Source: Haliclystus octoradiatus (lineage: Eukaryota > Cnidaria > Staurozoa > Stauromedusae > Haliclystidae). From it: a stretch of DNA of 64,000 nucleotides. Shown in pieces: positions 40,066 through 52,870 of this stretch; the stretch's first letter is position 1; each line of letters begins with the position of its first letter. The position numbers were made by a program, and so were the translations under genes. Location of the stretch: assembly GCA_916610825.1 (NCBI GenBank), contig OU744448.1, forward strand, positions 16,615,936-16,679,935, in the 5' to 3' direction. Below the pieces are notes generated by a model. The model did no database searches, was not told the origin of the DNA, and saw nothing but the letters and a program-made list of their open reading frames with translations.

Positions 40066-42733
40066 TTAATTCTCAAGGGAATTCGAATTTGACAAAAACA
40101 ATTCAAAATGACCGAATACATTGCTTAATTCCCAAGGGAATTCGAATTTGATAAAAACAGCTCAAAATGACCAAAAACAATGCTTAAATCCCAAAAGACT
40201 TCGAATTTGACAAAAACAGCTCATAATGACCAAAAACAATGCTCAATTCCCAAGGGAATTCGAATTTGAAAAAAACAGCTCAAAATGACCAAATACAATG
40301 CTTAATTCACAAGGGAATTCGAATTTGATAAAAACAGCTCAAAATGACAAAAAACATTGCTTAATTCCCAAGGGAAATCGAATTTGACAAAAACAACTCA
40401 AAATGACCAAACACAATGCTTAATTCCCAAGGAAATTCGGAATTAACAAAAACAGCTCAAAGTGACCAAAAACAATGCTTAATTCCCAATGGAATTCGAA
40501 TTTGATAAAAACAGCTCAAAATGACCAAAAACAATGCTTAATTCTCAAGGGAATTCGAATTTGACAAAAACAATTCAAAATGACCAAATACATTGCTTAA
40601 TTCCAAAGGGAAATCGGAATTAACAAAAACAGCTCAAAATGACCAAAAACAATGCTTAAGTCCTAAGGGAATTCGAATTTGACAACAACAGCTCAAAATG
40701 ACCAAAAACAATGCTTAAATCCCAAGGGAATTCGAATTTGATAAAAACAGCTCAAAATGACCAAAAACAATGCTTAAATCCGAAGGGAATTTGAATTTGA
40801 AAAAAACAACTCGAAATGTACAAAAAAAAAAAGCTTAATTCCAAAGGGAATTTGTAATTAACAAAAACAGTTCAAAAAGACCAAAAACAATGCTTAATTG
40901 CCAAGGAAATTCGAATTTGATAAAAACAGCTCAAAATGACCAAAAACAATGTTTAATTCCCAAGGGAATTCGAATTTGACAAAAACAACTTAAAATGACC
41001 AAATACAATGCTTAATTCCCAAGAGAATTCGAATTTGACAAAAACAGCTCAAAATGACCAAAAACAATGCTTAATTCCAAAGGGAATTCGGAATTAACAA
41101 AATCAGCTCAAAATGACCGAAAACAATGCTGAATTCCTAAGGGAATTCGAATTTGACAAAAACAGCTCATAATGACCAAAAACAATGCTGAATTCCCAAG
41201 GGAATTCGAATTTAACAAAAACAGCTCAAAATGACCAAAAACAATGCTTAATTCCCAAGGGAAATTTAATTTGACAAAAACAGCTCAAAATGACCAAAAA
41301 CAATGCTCAATTCTCAAGGGAATTCGAATTTAAGAAAAACAGCTCAAAATGACCAAAAACAATGCTTAATTCCCAAGGGAATTCGAATTTGACAAAAACA
41401 GCTCAAAATGACCAAAAACAATGCTTAATTCCCAAGGGAATTCGAATTTGACAAACACAGCTCAAAATGACCAAAAACAATGCTTAATTCCAAAGGGAAT
41501 TCGCAATTAACAAAAACAGCTCAAAATGACCAAAAACAATGCTTAATTCTCAAGGGAATTCGAATTTGACAAAAACAATTCAAAATGACCAAATACATTG
41601 CTTAATTCCCAAGGGAATTCGAATTTGATAAAAACAGCTCAAAATGACCAAAAACAATGCTTAAATCCCAAGAGACTTCGAATTTGACAAAAACAGCTCA
41701 TAATGACCAAAAACAATGCTTAATTCCAAAGGAAATTCGAATTTGATAAAAACAGCTCAAAATAACCAAAAACAATGCTTAATTCCCAAGGGAATTCGAA
41801 TTTGACAAACACAGCTCAAAATGACCAAAAACAATGCATAATTCCAAAGGGAATTCGGAATTAACAAAAACAGCTCAAAATGACCAAAAACAATGCTTAA
41901 TTCCCAATGGAATTCGACTTTGATAAAAACAGCTCAAAATGACCAAAAACAATGCTTAATTCTCAAGGGAATTCGAATTTGACAAAAACAATTCTAAATG
42001 ACCAAATACATTGCTTAATTCCAAAGGGAAATCGGAATTAACAAAAACAGCTCAAAATGACCAAAAACATTGCTTAAGTCCTAAGGGAATTCGAATTTGA
42101 CAACAACAGCTCATAATGACCAAAAACAATGCTTAAATCCCAAGGGGATTCGAATTTGATAAAAACAGCTCAAAATGACCAAAAACAATGCTTAAATCCG
42201 AAGGGAATTCGAATTTGATGAGAACAACTCGAAATGACCAAAAAAAATGCTTAATTCCAAAGGGAATTTGGAATTAACAAAAACAGTTCAAAAAGACCAA
42301 AAACAATGCTTAATTGCCAAGGAAATTAGAATTTGATAAAAACAGCTCAAAATGACCAAAAACAATGTTTGATTCCCAAGGGAATTCGAATTTGACAAAA
42401 ACAACTCAAAATGTCCAAATACAATGCTTAATTCCCAAGAGAATTCGAATTTGACAAAAAAAGGTCTCAAAATGACCAAAAACAATGCTTAATTCCAAAG
42501 GGAATTCGGAATTAACAAAAACAGCTCAAAATGACCAAAAACAATGCTTAAATCCCAAGAGACTTCGAATTTGACAAAAACAGCTCATAATGACCAAAAA
42601 CAATGCTCAATTCCCAAGGGAATTCGAATTTAACAAAAACAACTCAAAATGACCAAAAACAATGCTTAATTCCCAAGGGAATTCGAATTTGACAAAAACA
42701 GCTCAAAATGACCAAAACAATGCTTAATTCCAA
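40017..42733. repeat. 46-monomer tandem duplication, second copy (2717 bp)
   Basis: Follows 37300-40016 at constant offset. Private variants include GATGAGAACAAC at about 42219, GCATAATTCC at about 41837 and GAAATTAGAATTTG at about 42325. It ends near 42740, where type I monomers (ACAAATACAGCTC) take over. Confidence 0.82.
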
Positions 42734-44025
42734 AGGGAATTCGGAATTAACAAATACAGCTCAAAAAGACCAAAAATAATGCTTAATTCCCAAGGAAATT
42801 CGAATTTGATAAAAACAGCTCAAAATGACCAAAAACAATGCTGAATTCCCAAGGGAATTCGAATTTGACAAAAACAGCTCATAATGACCAAAAACAATGC
42901 TCAATTCCCAAGGGAAATCGAATTTAACAAAAACAGTTCAAAATGACCAAAAACAATGCTTAATTCCCAAGGGAATTCGAATTTGACAAAAACAGCTCAA
43001 AATGACCAAATACAATGCTTAATTCACAAAGGAATTCGAATGTGATAAAAACAGCTCAAAATGACAAAAAACATTGCTTAATTCCCAAAGGATATCGAAA
43101 TTGACAAAAACAACTCAAAATGACCAAATACAATGCTTAATTCCCAAGGGAATTCGGAATTAACAAAACTGCTCAAAATGACCAAAAACAATGCTTAATT
43201 CCAAAGGAAATTCGAATTTGATAAAAACAGCTCAAAATAACCAAAAACAATGCTTAATTCCCAAGGGAATTCGAATTTGACAAACACAGCTCAAAATGAC
43301 CAAAAACAATGCTTAATTCCAAAGGGAATTCGGAATTAACAAAAACAGCTCAAAATGACCAAAAACAATGCTTAATTCTCAAGGGAATTCGAATTTGACA
43401 AAAACAATTCAAAATGACCAAATACATTGCTTAATTCCAAAGGGAAATCGGAATTAACAAAAACAGCTCAAAATGACCAAAAACATTGCTTAAGTCCTAA
43501 GGGAATTCGAAATTGACAACAACAGCTCAAAATGACCAAAAACAATGCTTAAATCCCAAGGGGATTCGAATTTGATAAAAACAGCTCAAAATGACCAAAA
43601 ACAATGCTTAAATCCGAAGGGAATTCGAATTTGATGAAAACAACTCGAAATGACCAAAAAAAATGCTTAATTCCAAAGGGAATTTGGAATTAACAAAAAC
43701 AGTTCAAAAAGACCAAAAACAATGCTTAATTGCCAAGGAAATTCGAATTTGATAAAAACAGCTCAAAATGACAAAAAACAATGTTTGATTCCCAAGGGAA
43801 TTCGAATTTGACAAAAACAACTCAAAATGTCCAAATACAATGCTTAATTCCCAAGAGAATTCGAATTTGACAAAAAAGGTCTCAAAATGACCAAAAACAA
43901 TGCTTAATTCCAAAGGGAATTCGGAATTAACAAAAACAGCTCAAAATGACCAAAAACAATGCTGAATTCCCAAGGGAATTCGAATTTGACATAAACAGCT
44001 CATAATGACCAAAAACAATGCTGAA
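42734..44025. repeat. Transition zone with irregular monomers
   Basis: A short mosaic between the type II and type III domains. It begins with type I tail monomers (about 42745) and then has unusually divergent repeats between 43015 and 43200: AATTCACAAAGG, CGAATGTGATA, GGATATCGAAATTGAC, and a 58 bp monomer with AAAACTGCTC at about 43160. A BsaI-block copy follows at 43878 with one A fewer than the others (GAC plus six A). The local order of variants matches no single other place in the window. Confidence 0.75.
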
Positions 44026-47000
44026 TTCCCAAGGGAAATTGAATTTGACAAAAACAGCTCAAAATGACCAAAAACAATGCTCAATTCTCAAGGGAATTCG
44101 AATTTAAGAAAAACAGCTCAAAATGACCAAAAACAATGCTTAATTCCCAAGGGAATTCGAATTTGACAAAAACAGCTCAAAATGACCAAAAACAATGCTT
44201 AATTCTCAAGGGAATTCGAATTTGACAAAAACAATTCAAAATGACCAAATACATTGCTTAATTCCAAAGGGAAATCGGAATTAACAAAAACAGCTCAAAA
44301 TGACCAAAAACAATGCTTAAGTCCTGAGGGAATTCGAATTTGACAACAACAGCTCAAAATGACCAAAAACAATGCTTAATTCCCAAGGGAATTCGAATTT
44401 GACAAAAACAGCTCAAAATGACCAAAACAATGCTTAATTCCAAAGGGAATTCGGAATTAACAAATACAGCTCAAAAAGACCAAAAATAATGCTTAATTCC
44501 CAAGGAAATTCGAATTTGATAAAAACAGCTCAAAATGACCAAAAACAATGCTGAATTCCCAAGGGAATTCGAATTTGACAATAACAGTTCAAAATGACCA
44601 AAAACAATGCTTAATTCCCAAGGGAATTTGAATTTGATAAAAACAGCTTAAAATGACCAAAAACATTGCTTAATTCCCAAAAGAATTCGAATTTGACAAA
44701 AACAGCTCAAAATGACCAAAAACAATGCTTAATTCCAAAGGGAATTCGAATTTGACAAACACAGCTCAAAATGACCAAAAACAATGCTTAATTCCAAAGG
44801 GAATTCGGAATTAACAAAAACAGCTCAAAATGACCAAAAACATTGCTTAATTCCCAATGGAATTCGAATTTGATAAAAACAGCTCAAAATGACCAAAAAC
44901 AATGCTTAATTCTCAAGGGAATTCGAATTTGACAAAAACAATTCAAAATGACCAAATACATTGCTTAATTCCAAAGGGAAATCGGAATTAACAAAAACAG
45001 CTCAAAATGACCAAAAACATTGCTTAAGTTCTAAGGGAATTCGAATTTGACAACAACAGCTCAAAATGACCAAAAACAATGCTTAAATCCCAAAGGGATT
45101 CGAATTTGATAAAAACAGCTCAAAATGACCAAAAACAATGCTTAAATCCGAAGGGAATTCGAATTTGATGAAAACAACTCGAAATGACCAAAAAAAATGC
45201 TTAATTCCAAAGGGAATTTGGAATTAACAAAAACAGTTCAAAAAGACCAAAAACAATGCTTAATTGCCAAGGAAATTCGAATTTGATAAAAACAGCTCAA
45301 AATGACCAAAAACAATGTTTGATTCCCAAGGGAATTCGAATTTGACAAAAACAACTCAAAATGTCCAAATACAATGCTTAATTCCCAAGAGAATTCGAAT
45401 TTGACAAAAAAAGGTCTCAAAATGACCAAAAACAATGCTTAATTCCAAAGGGAATTCGGAATTAACAAAAACAGCTCAAAATGACCAAAAACAATGCTGA
45501 ATTCCCAAGGGAATTCGAATTTGACAAAAACAGCTCATAATGACCAAAAACAATGCTGAATTCCCAAGGGAATTCGAATTTAACAAAAACAGCTCAAAAT
45601 GACCAAAAACAATGCTTCATTCCCAAGGGAAATTGAATTTGACAAAAACAGCTCAAAATGACCAAAAACAATGCTCAATTCTCAAGAGAATTCGAATTTA
45701 AGAAAAACAGCTCAAAATGACCAAAAACAATGCTTAATTCCCAAGGGAATTCGAATTTGACAAAAACAGCTCAAAATGACCAAAAACAATGCTTAATTCT
45801 CAAGGGAATTCGAGTTTGACAAAAACAATTCAAAATGACCAAATACATTGCTTAATTCCAATGGGAAATCGGAATTAACAAAAACAGCTCAAAATGACCA
45901 AAAACAATGCTTAAGTCCTAAGGGAATTCGAATTTGACAACAACAGCTCAAAATGACCAAATACAATGCTTAAATCCCAAGGGAATTCGAATTTGATAAA
46001 AACAGCTCAAAATGACCAAAAACAATGCTTAATTCCCAAGGGAATTCGAATTTGACAAAAACAGCTCAAAATGACCAAAAACAATGCTTAATTCCAAAGG
46101 GAATTCGCAATTAACAAAAACAGCTCAAAATGACCAAAAACAATGCTTAATTCCAAAGGGAATTCGAATTTGATAAAAACAGCTCAAAATGACCAAAAAC
46201 AATGCTTAAATCCGAAGGGAATTTGAATTTGAAAAAAACAACTCGAAATGACCAAAAAAAAAAGCTTAATTCCAAAGGGAATTTGTAATTAACAAAAACA
46301 GTTCAAAAAGACCAAAAACAATGCTTAATTGCCAAGGAAATTCGAATTTAATAAAAACAGCTCAAAATGACCAAAAACAATGTTTAATTCCCAAGGGAAT
46401 TCGAATTTGACAAAAACAACTTTAAATGACCAAATACAATGCTTAATTCCCAAGAGAATTCGAATTTGACAAAAACAGCTCAAAATTACCAAAAACAATG
46501 CTTAATTCCAAAGGGAATTCGGAATTAACAAAAACAGCTCAAAATGACCGAAAACAATGCTGAATTCCTAAGGGAATTCTAATTTGACAAAAACAGCTCA
46601 TAATGACCAAAAACAATGCTCAATTCCCAAGGGAATTCGAATTTATCAAAAACAGCTCAAAATGACCAAAAACAATGCTTAATTCCCAAGGGAAATTGAA
46701 TTTGACAAAAACAGCTCAAAATGACCAAAAACAATGCTCAATTCTCAAGGGAATTCGAATTTAAGAAAAACAGCTCAAAATGACCAAAAACAATGCTTAA
46801 TTCCCAAGGGAATTCGAATTTGACAAAAACAGCTCAAAATGACCAAAAACAATGCTTAATTCTCAAGGGAATTCGAATTTGACAAAAACAATTCAAAATG
46901 ACCAAATACATTGCTTAATTCCAAAGGGAAATCGGAATTAACAAAAACAGCTCAAAATGACCAAAAACAATGCTTAAGTCCTGAGGGAATTCGAATTTGA

Positions 47001-50000
47001 CAACAACAGCTCAAAATGACCAAAAACAATGCTTAATTCCCAAGGGAATTCGAATTTGACAAAAACAGCTCAAAATGACCAAAACAATGCTTAATTCCAA
47101 AGGGAATTCGGAATTAACAAATACAGCTCAAAAAGACCAAAAATAATGCTTAATTCCCAAGGAAATTCGAATTTGATAAAAACAGCTCAAAATGACCAAA
47201 AACAATGCTGAATTCCCAAGGGAATTCGAATTTGACAATAACAGTTCAAAATGACCAAAAACAATGCTTAATTCCCAAGGGAATTTGAATTTGATAAAAA
47301 CAGCTTAAAATGACCAAAAACATTGCTTAATTCCCAAAAGAATTCGAATTTGACAAAAACAGCTCAAAATGACCAAAAACAATGCTTAATTCCAAAGGGA
47401 ATTCGAATTTGACAAACACAGCTCAAAATGACCAAAAACAATGCTTAATTCCAAAGGGAATTCGGAATTAACAAAAACAGCTCAAAATGACCAAAAACAA
47501 TGCTTAAGTCCCAATGGAATTCGAATTTGATAAAAACAGCTCAAAATGACCAAAAACAATGCTTAATTCTCAAGGGAATTCGAATTTGACAAAAACAATT
47601 CAAAATGACCAAATACATTGCTTAATTCCAAAGGGAAATCGGAATTAACAAAAACAGCTCAAAATGACCAAAAACATTGCTTAAGTCCTAAGGGAATTCG
47701 AATTTGACAACAACAGCTCAAAATGACCAAAAACAATGCTTAAATCCCAAAGGGATTCGAATTTGATAAAAACAGCTCAAAATGACCAAAAACAATGCTT
47801 AAATCCGAAGGGAATTCGAATTTGATGAAAACAACTCGAAATGACCAAAAAAAATGCTTAATTCCAAAGGGAATTTGGAATTAACAAAAACAGTTCAAAA
47901 AGACCAAAAACAATGCTTAATTGCCAAGGAAATTCGAATTTGATAAAAACAGCTCAAAATGACCAAAAACAATGTTTGATTCCCAAGGGAATTCGAATTT
48001 GACAAAAACAACTCAAAATGTCCAAATACAATGCTTAATTCCCAAGAGAATTCGAATTTGACAAAAAAAGGTCTCAAAATGACCAAAAACAATGCTTAAT
48101 TCCAAAGGGAATTCGGAATTAACAAAAACAGCTCAAAATGACCAAAAACAATGCTGAATTCCTAAGGGAATTCGAATTTGACAAAAACAGCTCATAATGA
48201 CCAAAAACAATGCTGAATTCCCAAGGGAATTCGAATTTAACAAAAACAGCTCAAAATGACCAAAAACAATGCTTCATTCCCAAGGGAAATTGAATTTGAC
48301 AAAAACAGCTCAAAATGACCAAAAACAATGCTCAATTCTCAAGAGAATTCGAATTTAAGAAAAACAGCTCAAAATGACCAAAAACAATGCTTAATTCCCA
48401 AGGGAATTCGAATTTGACAAAAACAGCTCAAAATGACCAAAAACAATGCTTAATTCTCAAGGGAATTCGAGTTTGACAAAAACAATTCAAAATGACCAAA
48501 TACATTGCTTAATTCCAATGGGAAATCGGAATTAACAAAAACAGCTCAAAATGACCAAAAACAATGCTTAAGTCCTAAGGGAATTCGAATTTGACAACAA
48601 CAGCTCAAAATGACCAAATACAATGCTTAAATCCCAAGGGAATTCGAATTTGATAAAAACAGCTCAAAATGACCAAAAACAATGCTTAATTCCCAAGGGA
48701 ATTCGAATTTGACAAAAACAGCTCAAAATGACCAAAAACAATGCTTAATTCCAAAGGGAATTCGCAATTAACAAAAACAGCTCAAAATGACCAAAAACAA
48801 TGCTTAATTCCAAAGGGAATTCGAATTTGATAAAAACAGCTCAAAATGACCAAAAACAATGCTTAAATCCGAAGGGAATTTGAATTTGAAAAAAACAACT
48901 CGAAATGACCAAAAAAAAAAGCTTAATTCCAAAGGGAATTTGTAATTAACAAAAACAGTTCAAAAAGACCAAAAACAATGCTTAATTGCCAAGGAAATTC
49001 GAATTTAATAAAAACAGCTCAAAATGACCAAAAACAATGTTTAATTCCCAAGGGAATTCGAATTTGACAAAAACAACTTTAAATGACCAAATACAATGCT
49101 TAATTCCCAAGAGAATTCGAATTTGACAAAAACAGCTCAAAATTACCAAAAACAATGCTTAATTCCAAAGGGAATTCGGAATTAACAAAAACAGCTCAAA
49201 ATGACCGAAAACAATGCTGAATTCCTAAGGGAATTCTAATTTGACAAAAACAGCTCATAATGACCAAAAACAATGCTCAATTCCCAAGGGAATTCGAATT
49301 TATCAAAAACAGCTCAAAATGACCAAAAACAATGCTTAATTCCCAAGGGAAATTGAATTTGACAAAAACAGCTCAAAATGACCAAAAACAATGCTCAATT
49401 CTCAAGGGAATTCGAATTTAAGAAAAACAGCTCAAAATGACCAAAAACAATGCTTAATTCCCAAGGGAATTCGAATTTGACAAAAACAGCTCAAAATGAC
49501 CAAAAACAATGCTTAATTCTCAAGGGAATTCGAATTTGACAAAAACAATTCAAAATGACCAAATACATTGCTTAATTCCAAAGGGAAATCGGAATTAACA
49601 ATAACAGCTCAAAATGACCAAAAACAATGCTTAAGTCCTGAGGGAATTCGAATTTGACAACAACAGCTCAAAATGACCAAAAACAATGCTTAATTCCCAA
49701 GGGAATTCGAATTTGACAAAAACAGCTCAAAATGACCAAAACAATGCTTAATTCCAAAGGGAATTCGGAATTAACAAATACAGCTCAAAAAGACCAAAAA
49801 TAATGCTTAATTCCCAAGGAAATTCGAATTTGATAAAAACAGCTCAAAATGACCAAAAACAATGCTGAATTCCCAAGGGAATTCGAATTTGACAATAACA
49901 GTTCAAAATGACCAAAAACAATGCTTAATTCCCAAGGGAATTTGAATTTGATAAAAACAGCTTAAAATGACCAAAAACATTGCTTAATTCCCAAAAGAAT

Positions 50001-50760
50001 TCGAATTTGACAAAAACAGCTCAAAATGACCAAAAACAATGCTTAATTCCAAAGGGAATTCGAATTTGACAAACACAGCTCAAAATGACCAAAAACAATG
50101 CTTAATTCCAAAGGGAATTCGGAATTAACAAAAACAGCTCAAAATGACCAAAAACATTGCTTAATTCCCAATGGAATTCGAATTTGATAAAAACAGCTCA
50201 AAATGACCAAAAACAATGCTTAATTCTCAAGGGAATTCGAATTTGACAAAAACAATTCAAAATGACCAAATACATTGCTTAATTCCAAAGGGAAATCGGA
50301 ATTAACAAAAACAGCTCAAAATGACCAAAAACATTGCTTAAGTCCTAAGGGAATTCGAATTTGACAACAACAGCTCAAAATGACCAAAAACAATGCTTAA
50401 ATCCCAAAGGGATTCGAATTTGATAAAAACAGCTCAAAATGACCAAAAACAATGCTTAAATCCGAAGGGAATTCGAATTTGATGAAAACAACTCGAAATG
50501 ACCAAAAAAAATGCTTAATTCCAAAGGGAATTTGGAATTAACAAAAACAGTTCAAAAAGACCAAAAACAATGCTTAATTGCCAAGGAAATTCGAATTTGA
50601 TAAAAACAGCTCAAAATGACCAAAAACAATGTTTGATTCCCAAGGGAATTCGAATTTGACAAAAACAACTCAAAATGTCCAAATACAATGCTTAATTCCC
50701 AAGAGAATTCGAATTTGACAAAAAAAAGGTCTCAAAATGACCAAAAACAATGCTTAATTC
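44026..50760. repeat. Type III HOR domain, unit 2657 bp (45 monomers), about 2.5 copies
   Basis: A constant 2657 bp spacing links the BsaI monomers at 45413 and 48070, the CGAGTTTGAC variants at 45811 and 48468, the poly-A monomers at 46244 and 48901 and the matching segment starts at 44041 and 46698. A third unit starts near 50552. The 10-A form of the poly-A monomer is characteristic. Copies differ by few bases, for example GCTGAATTCCC in one and GCTGAATTCCT in the next. Confidence 0.87.
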
Positions 50761-51350
50761 CAAAGGGAATTCGGAATTAACAAAAACAGCTCAAAATGAC
50801 CAAAAACAATGCTGAATTCCCAAGGGAATTCGAATTTAACAAAAACAGCTCAAAATGACCAAAAACAATGCTTCATTCCCAAGGGAAATTGAATTTGACA
50901 AAAACAGCTCAAAATGACCAAAAACAATGCTCAATTCTCAAGGGAATTCGAATTTAAGAAAAACAGCTCAAAATGACCAAAAACAATGCTTAATTCCCAA
51001 GGGAATTCGAATTTGACAAAAACAGCTCAAAATGACCAAAAACAATGCTTAATTCTCAAGGGAATTCGAGTTTGACAAAAACAATTCAAAATGACCAAAT
51101 ACATTGCTTAATTCCAATGGGAAATCGGAATTAACAAAAACAGCTCAAAATGACCAAAAACAATGCTTAAGTCCTAAGGGAATTCGAATTTGACAACAAC
51201 AGCTCAAAATGACCAAATACAATGCTTAAATCCCAAGGGAATTCGAATTTGATAAAAACAGCTCAAAATGACCAAAAACAATGCTTAATTCCCAAGGGAA
51301 TTCGAATTTGACAAAAACAGCTCAAAATGACCAAAAACAATGCTTAATTC
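50761..51350. repeat. Ten-monomer tandem duplication, first copy (590 bp)
   Basis: Ten monomers beginning at CCAAAGGG-AATTCGG are repeated at once as 51351-51940. I found no difference between the two copies by eye. The CGAGTTTGAC landmarks at 51067 and 51657 are 590 bp apart. Confidence 0.88.
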
Positions 51351-51940
51351 CAAAGGGAATTCGGAATTAACAAAAACAGCTCAAAATGACCAAAAACAAT
51401 GCTGAATTCCCAAGGGAATTCGAATTTAACAAAAACAGCTCAAAATGACCAAAAACAATGCTTCATTCCCAAGGGAAATTGAATTTGACAAAAACAGCTC
51501 AAAATGACCAAAAACAATGCTCAATTCTCAAGGGAATTCGAATTTAAGAAAAACAGCTCAAAATGACCAAAAACAATGCTTAATTCCCAAGGGAATTCGA
51601 ATTTGACAAAAACAGCTCAAAATGACCAAAAACAATGCTTAATTCTCAAGGGAATTCGAGTTTGACAAAAACAATTCAAAATGACCAAATACATTGCTTA
51701 ATTCCAATGGGAAATCGGAATTAACAAAAACAGCTCAAAATGACCAAAAACAATGCTTAAGTCCTAAGGGAATTCGAATTTGACAACAACAGCTCAAAAT
51801 GACCAAATACAATGCTTAAATCCCAAGGGAATTCGAATTTGATAAAAACAGCTCAAAATGACCAAAAACAATGCTTAATTCCCAAGGGAATTCGAATTTG
51901 ACAAAAACAGCTCAAAATGACCAAAAACAATGCTTAATTC
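51351..51940. repeat. Ten-monomer tandem duplication, second copy (590 bp)
   Basis: Apparently identical to 50761-51350. It is followed by CGCAATTAAC, where the first copy is followed by CGGAATTAAC, so the exchange point lies in the monomer just before. Confidence 0.88.
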
Positions 51941-52870
51941 CAAAGGGAATTCGCAATTAACAAAAACAGCTCAAAATGACCAAAAACAATGCTTAATTCC
52001 AAAGGGAATTCGAATTTGATAAAAACAGCTCAAAATGACCAAAAACAATGCTTAAATCCGAAGGGAATTTGAATTTGAAAAAAACAACTCGAAATGACCA
52101 AAAAAAAAAGCTTAATTCCAAAGGGAATTTGTAATTAACAAAAACAGTTCAAAAAGACCAAAAACAATGCTTAATTGCCAAGGAAATTCGAATTTGATAA
52201 AAACAGCTCAAAATGACCAAAAACAATGTTTAATTCCCAAGGGAATTCGAATTTGACAAAAACAACTTTAAATGACCAAATACAATGCTTAATTCCCAAG
52301 AGAATTCGAATTTGACAAAAACAGCTCAAAATTACCAAAAACAATGCTTAATTCCAAAGGGAATTCGGAATTAACAAAAACAGCTCAAAATGACCAAAAA
52401 CAATGCTGAATTCCTAAGGGAATTCTAATTTGACAAAAACAGCTCATAATGACCAAAAACAATGCTCAATTCCCAAGGGAATTCGAATTTAACAAAAACA
52501 GCTCAAAATGACCAAAAACAATGCTTAATTCCCAAGGGAATTTGAATTTGATAAAAAAAGCTTAAAATGACCAAAAACATTGCTTAATTCCCAAAAGAAT
52601 TCGAATTTGACAAAAACAGCTCAAAATGACCAAAAACAATGCTTAATTCCCAAGGGAATTCGAATTTGACAAAAACAGCTCAAAATGACCAAAAACAATG
52701 CTTAATTCCCAAGGGAATTCGAATTTGACAAACACAGCTCAAAATGACCAAAAACAATGCTTAATTCCAAAGGGAATTCGCAATTAACAAAAACAGCTCA
52801 AAATGACCAAAAACAATGCTTAATTCTCAAGGGAATTCGAATTTGACAAAAACAATTCAAAATGAACAAA
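51941..52870. repeat. Right part of the second type III unit
   Basis: About 16 monomers with the 10-A poly-A monomer at 52090, GAATTCTAATTTG at about 52424 and a private GATAAAAAAAGCTTAAAATG at about 52553 that creates an extra AAGCTT. Collinear with 58946-59875 at offset 7005. Confidence 0.8.
52662..52720 (+). repeat. Exemplar canonical 59 bp monomer
   Basis: This copy matches the consensus as I read it and serves as a reference, with numbering from the G of GAATTTGAC. A-tracts lie at monomer positions 10-14, 21-24 and 30-34, with centres about 10 bp apart. A TGAC-AAAAACA segment at 7-16 is echoed by TGACC-AAAAACA at 25-36, which suggests the monomer grew from a shorter unit of about 19-20 bp plus a second part. 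Positions 44-59 form an AATTCCC-AA-GGGAATT dyad that runs into the next monomer as AATTCGAATT, giving overlapping GAATTC and TTCGAA sites. The only CpG falls at the monomer junction, inside TTCGAA. Composition is 27 A, 12 T, 12 C and 8 G. Confidence 0.93.
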
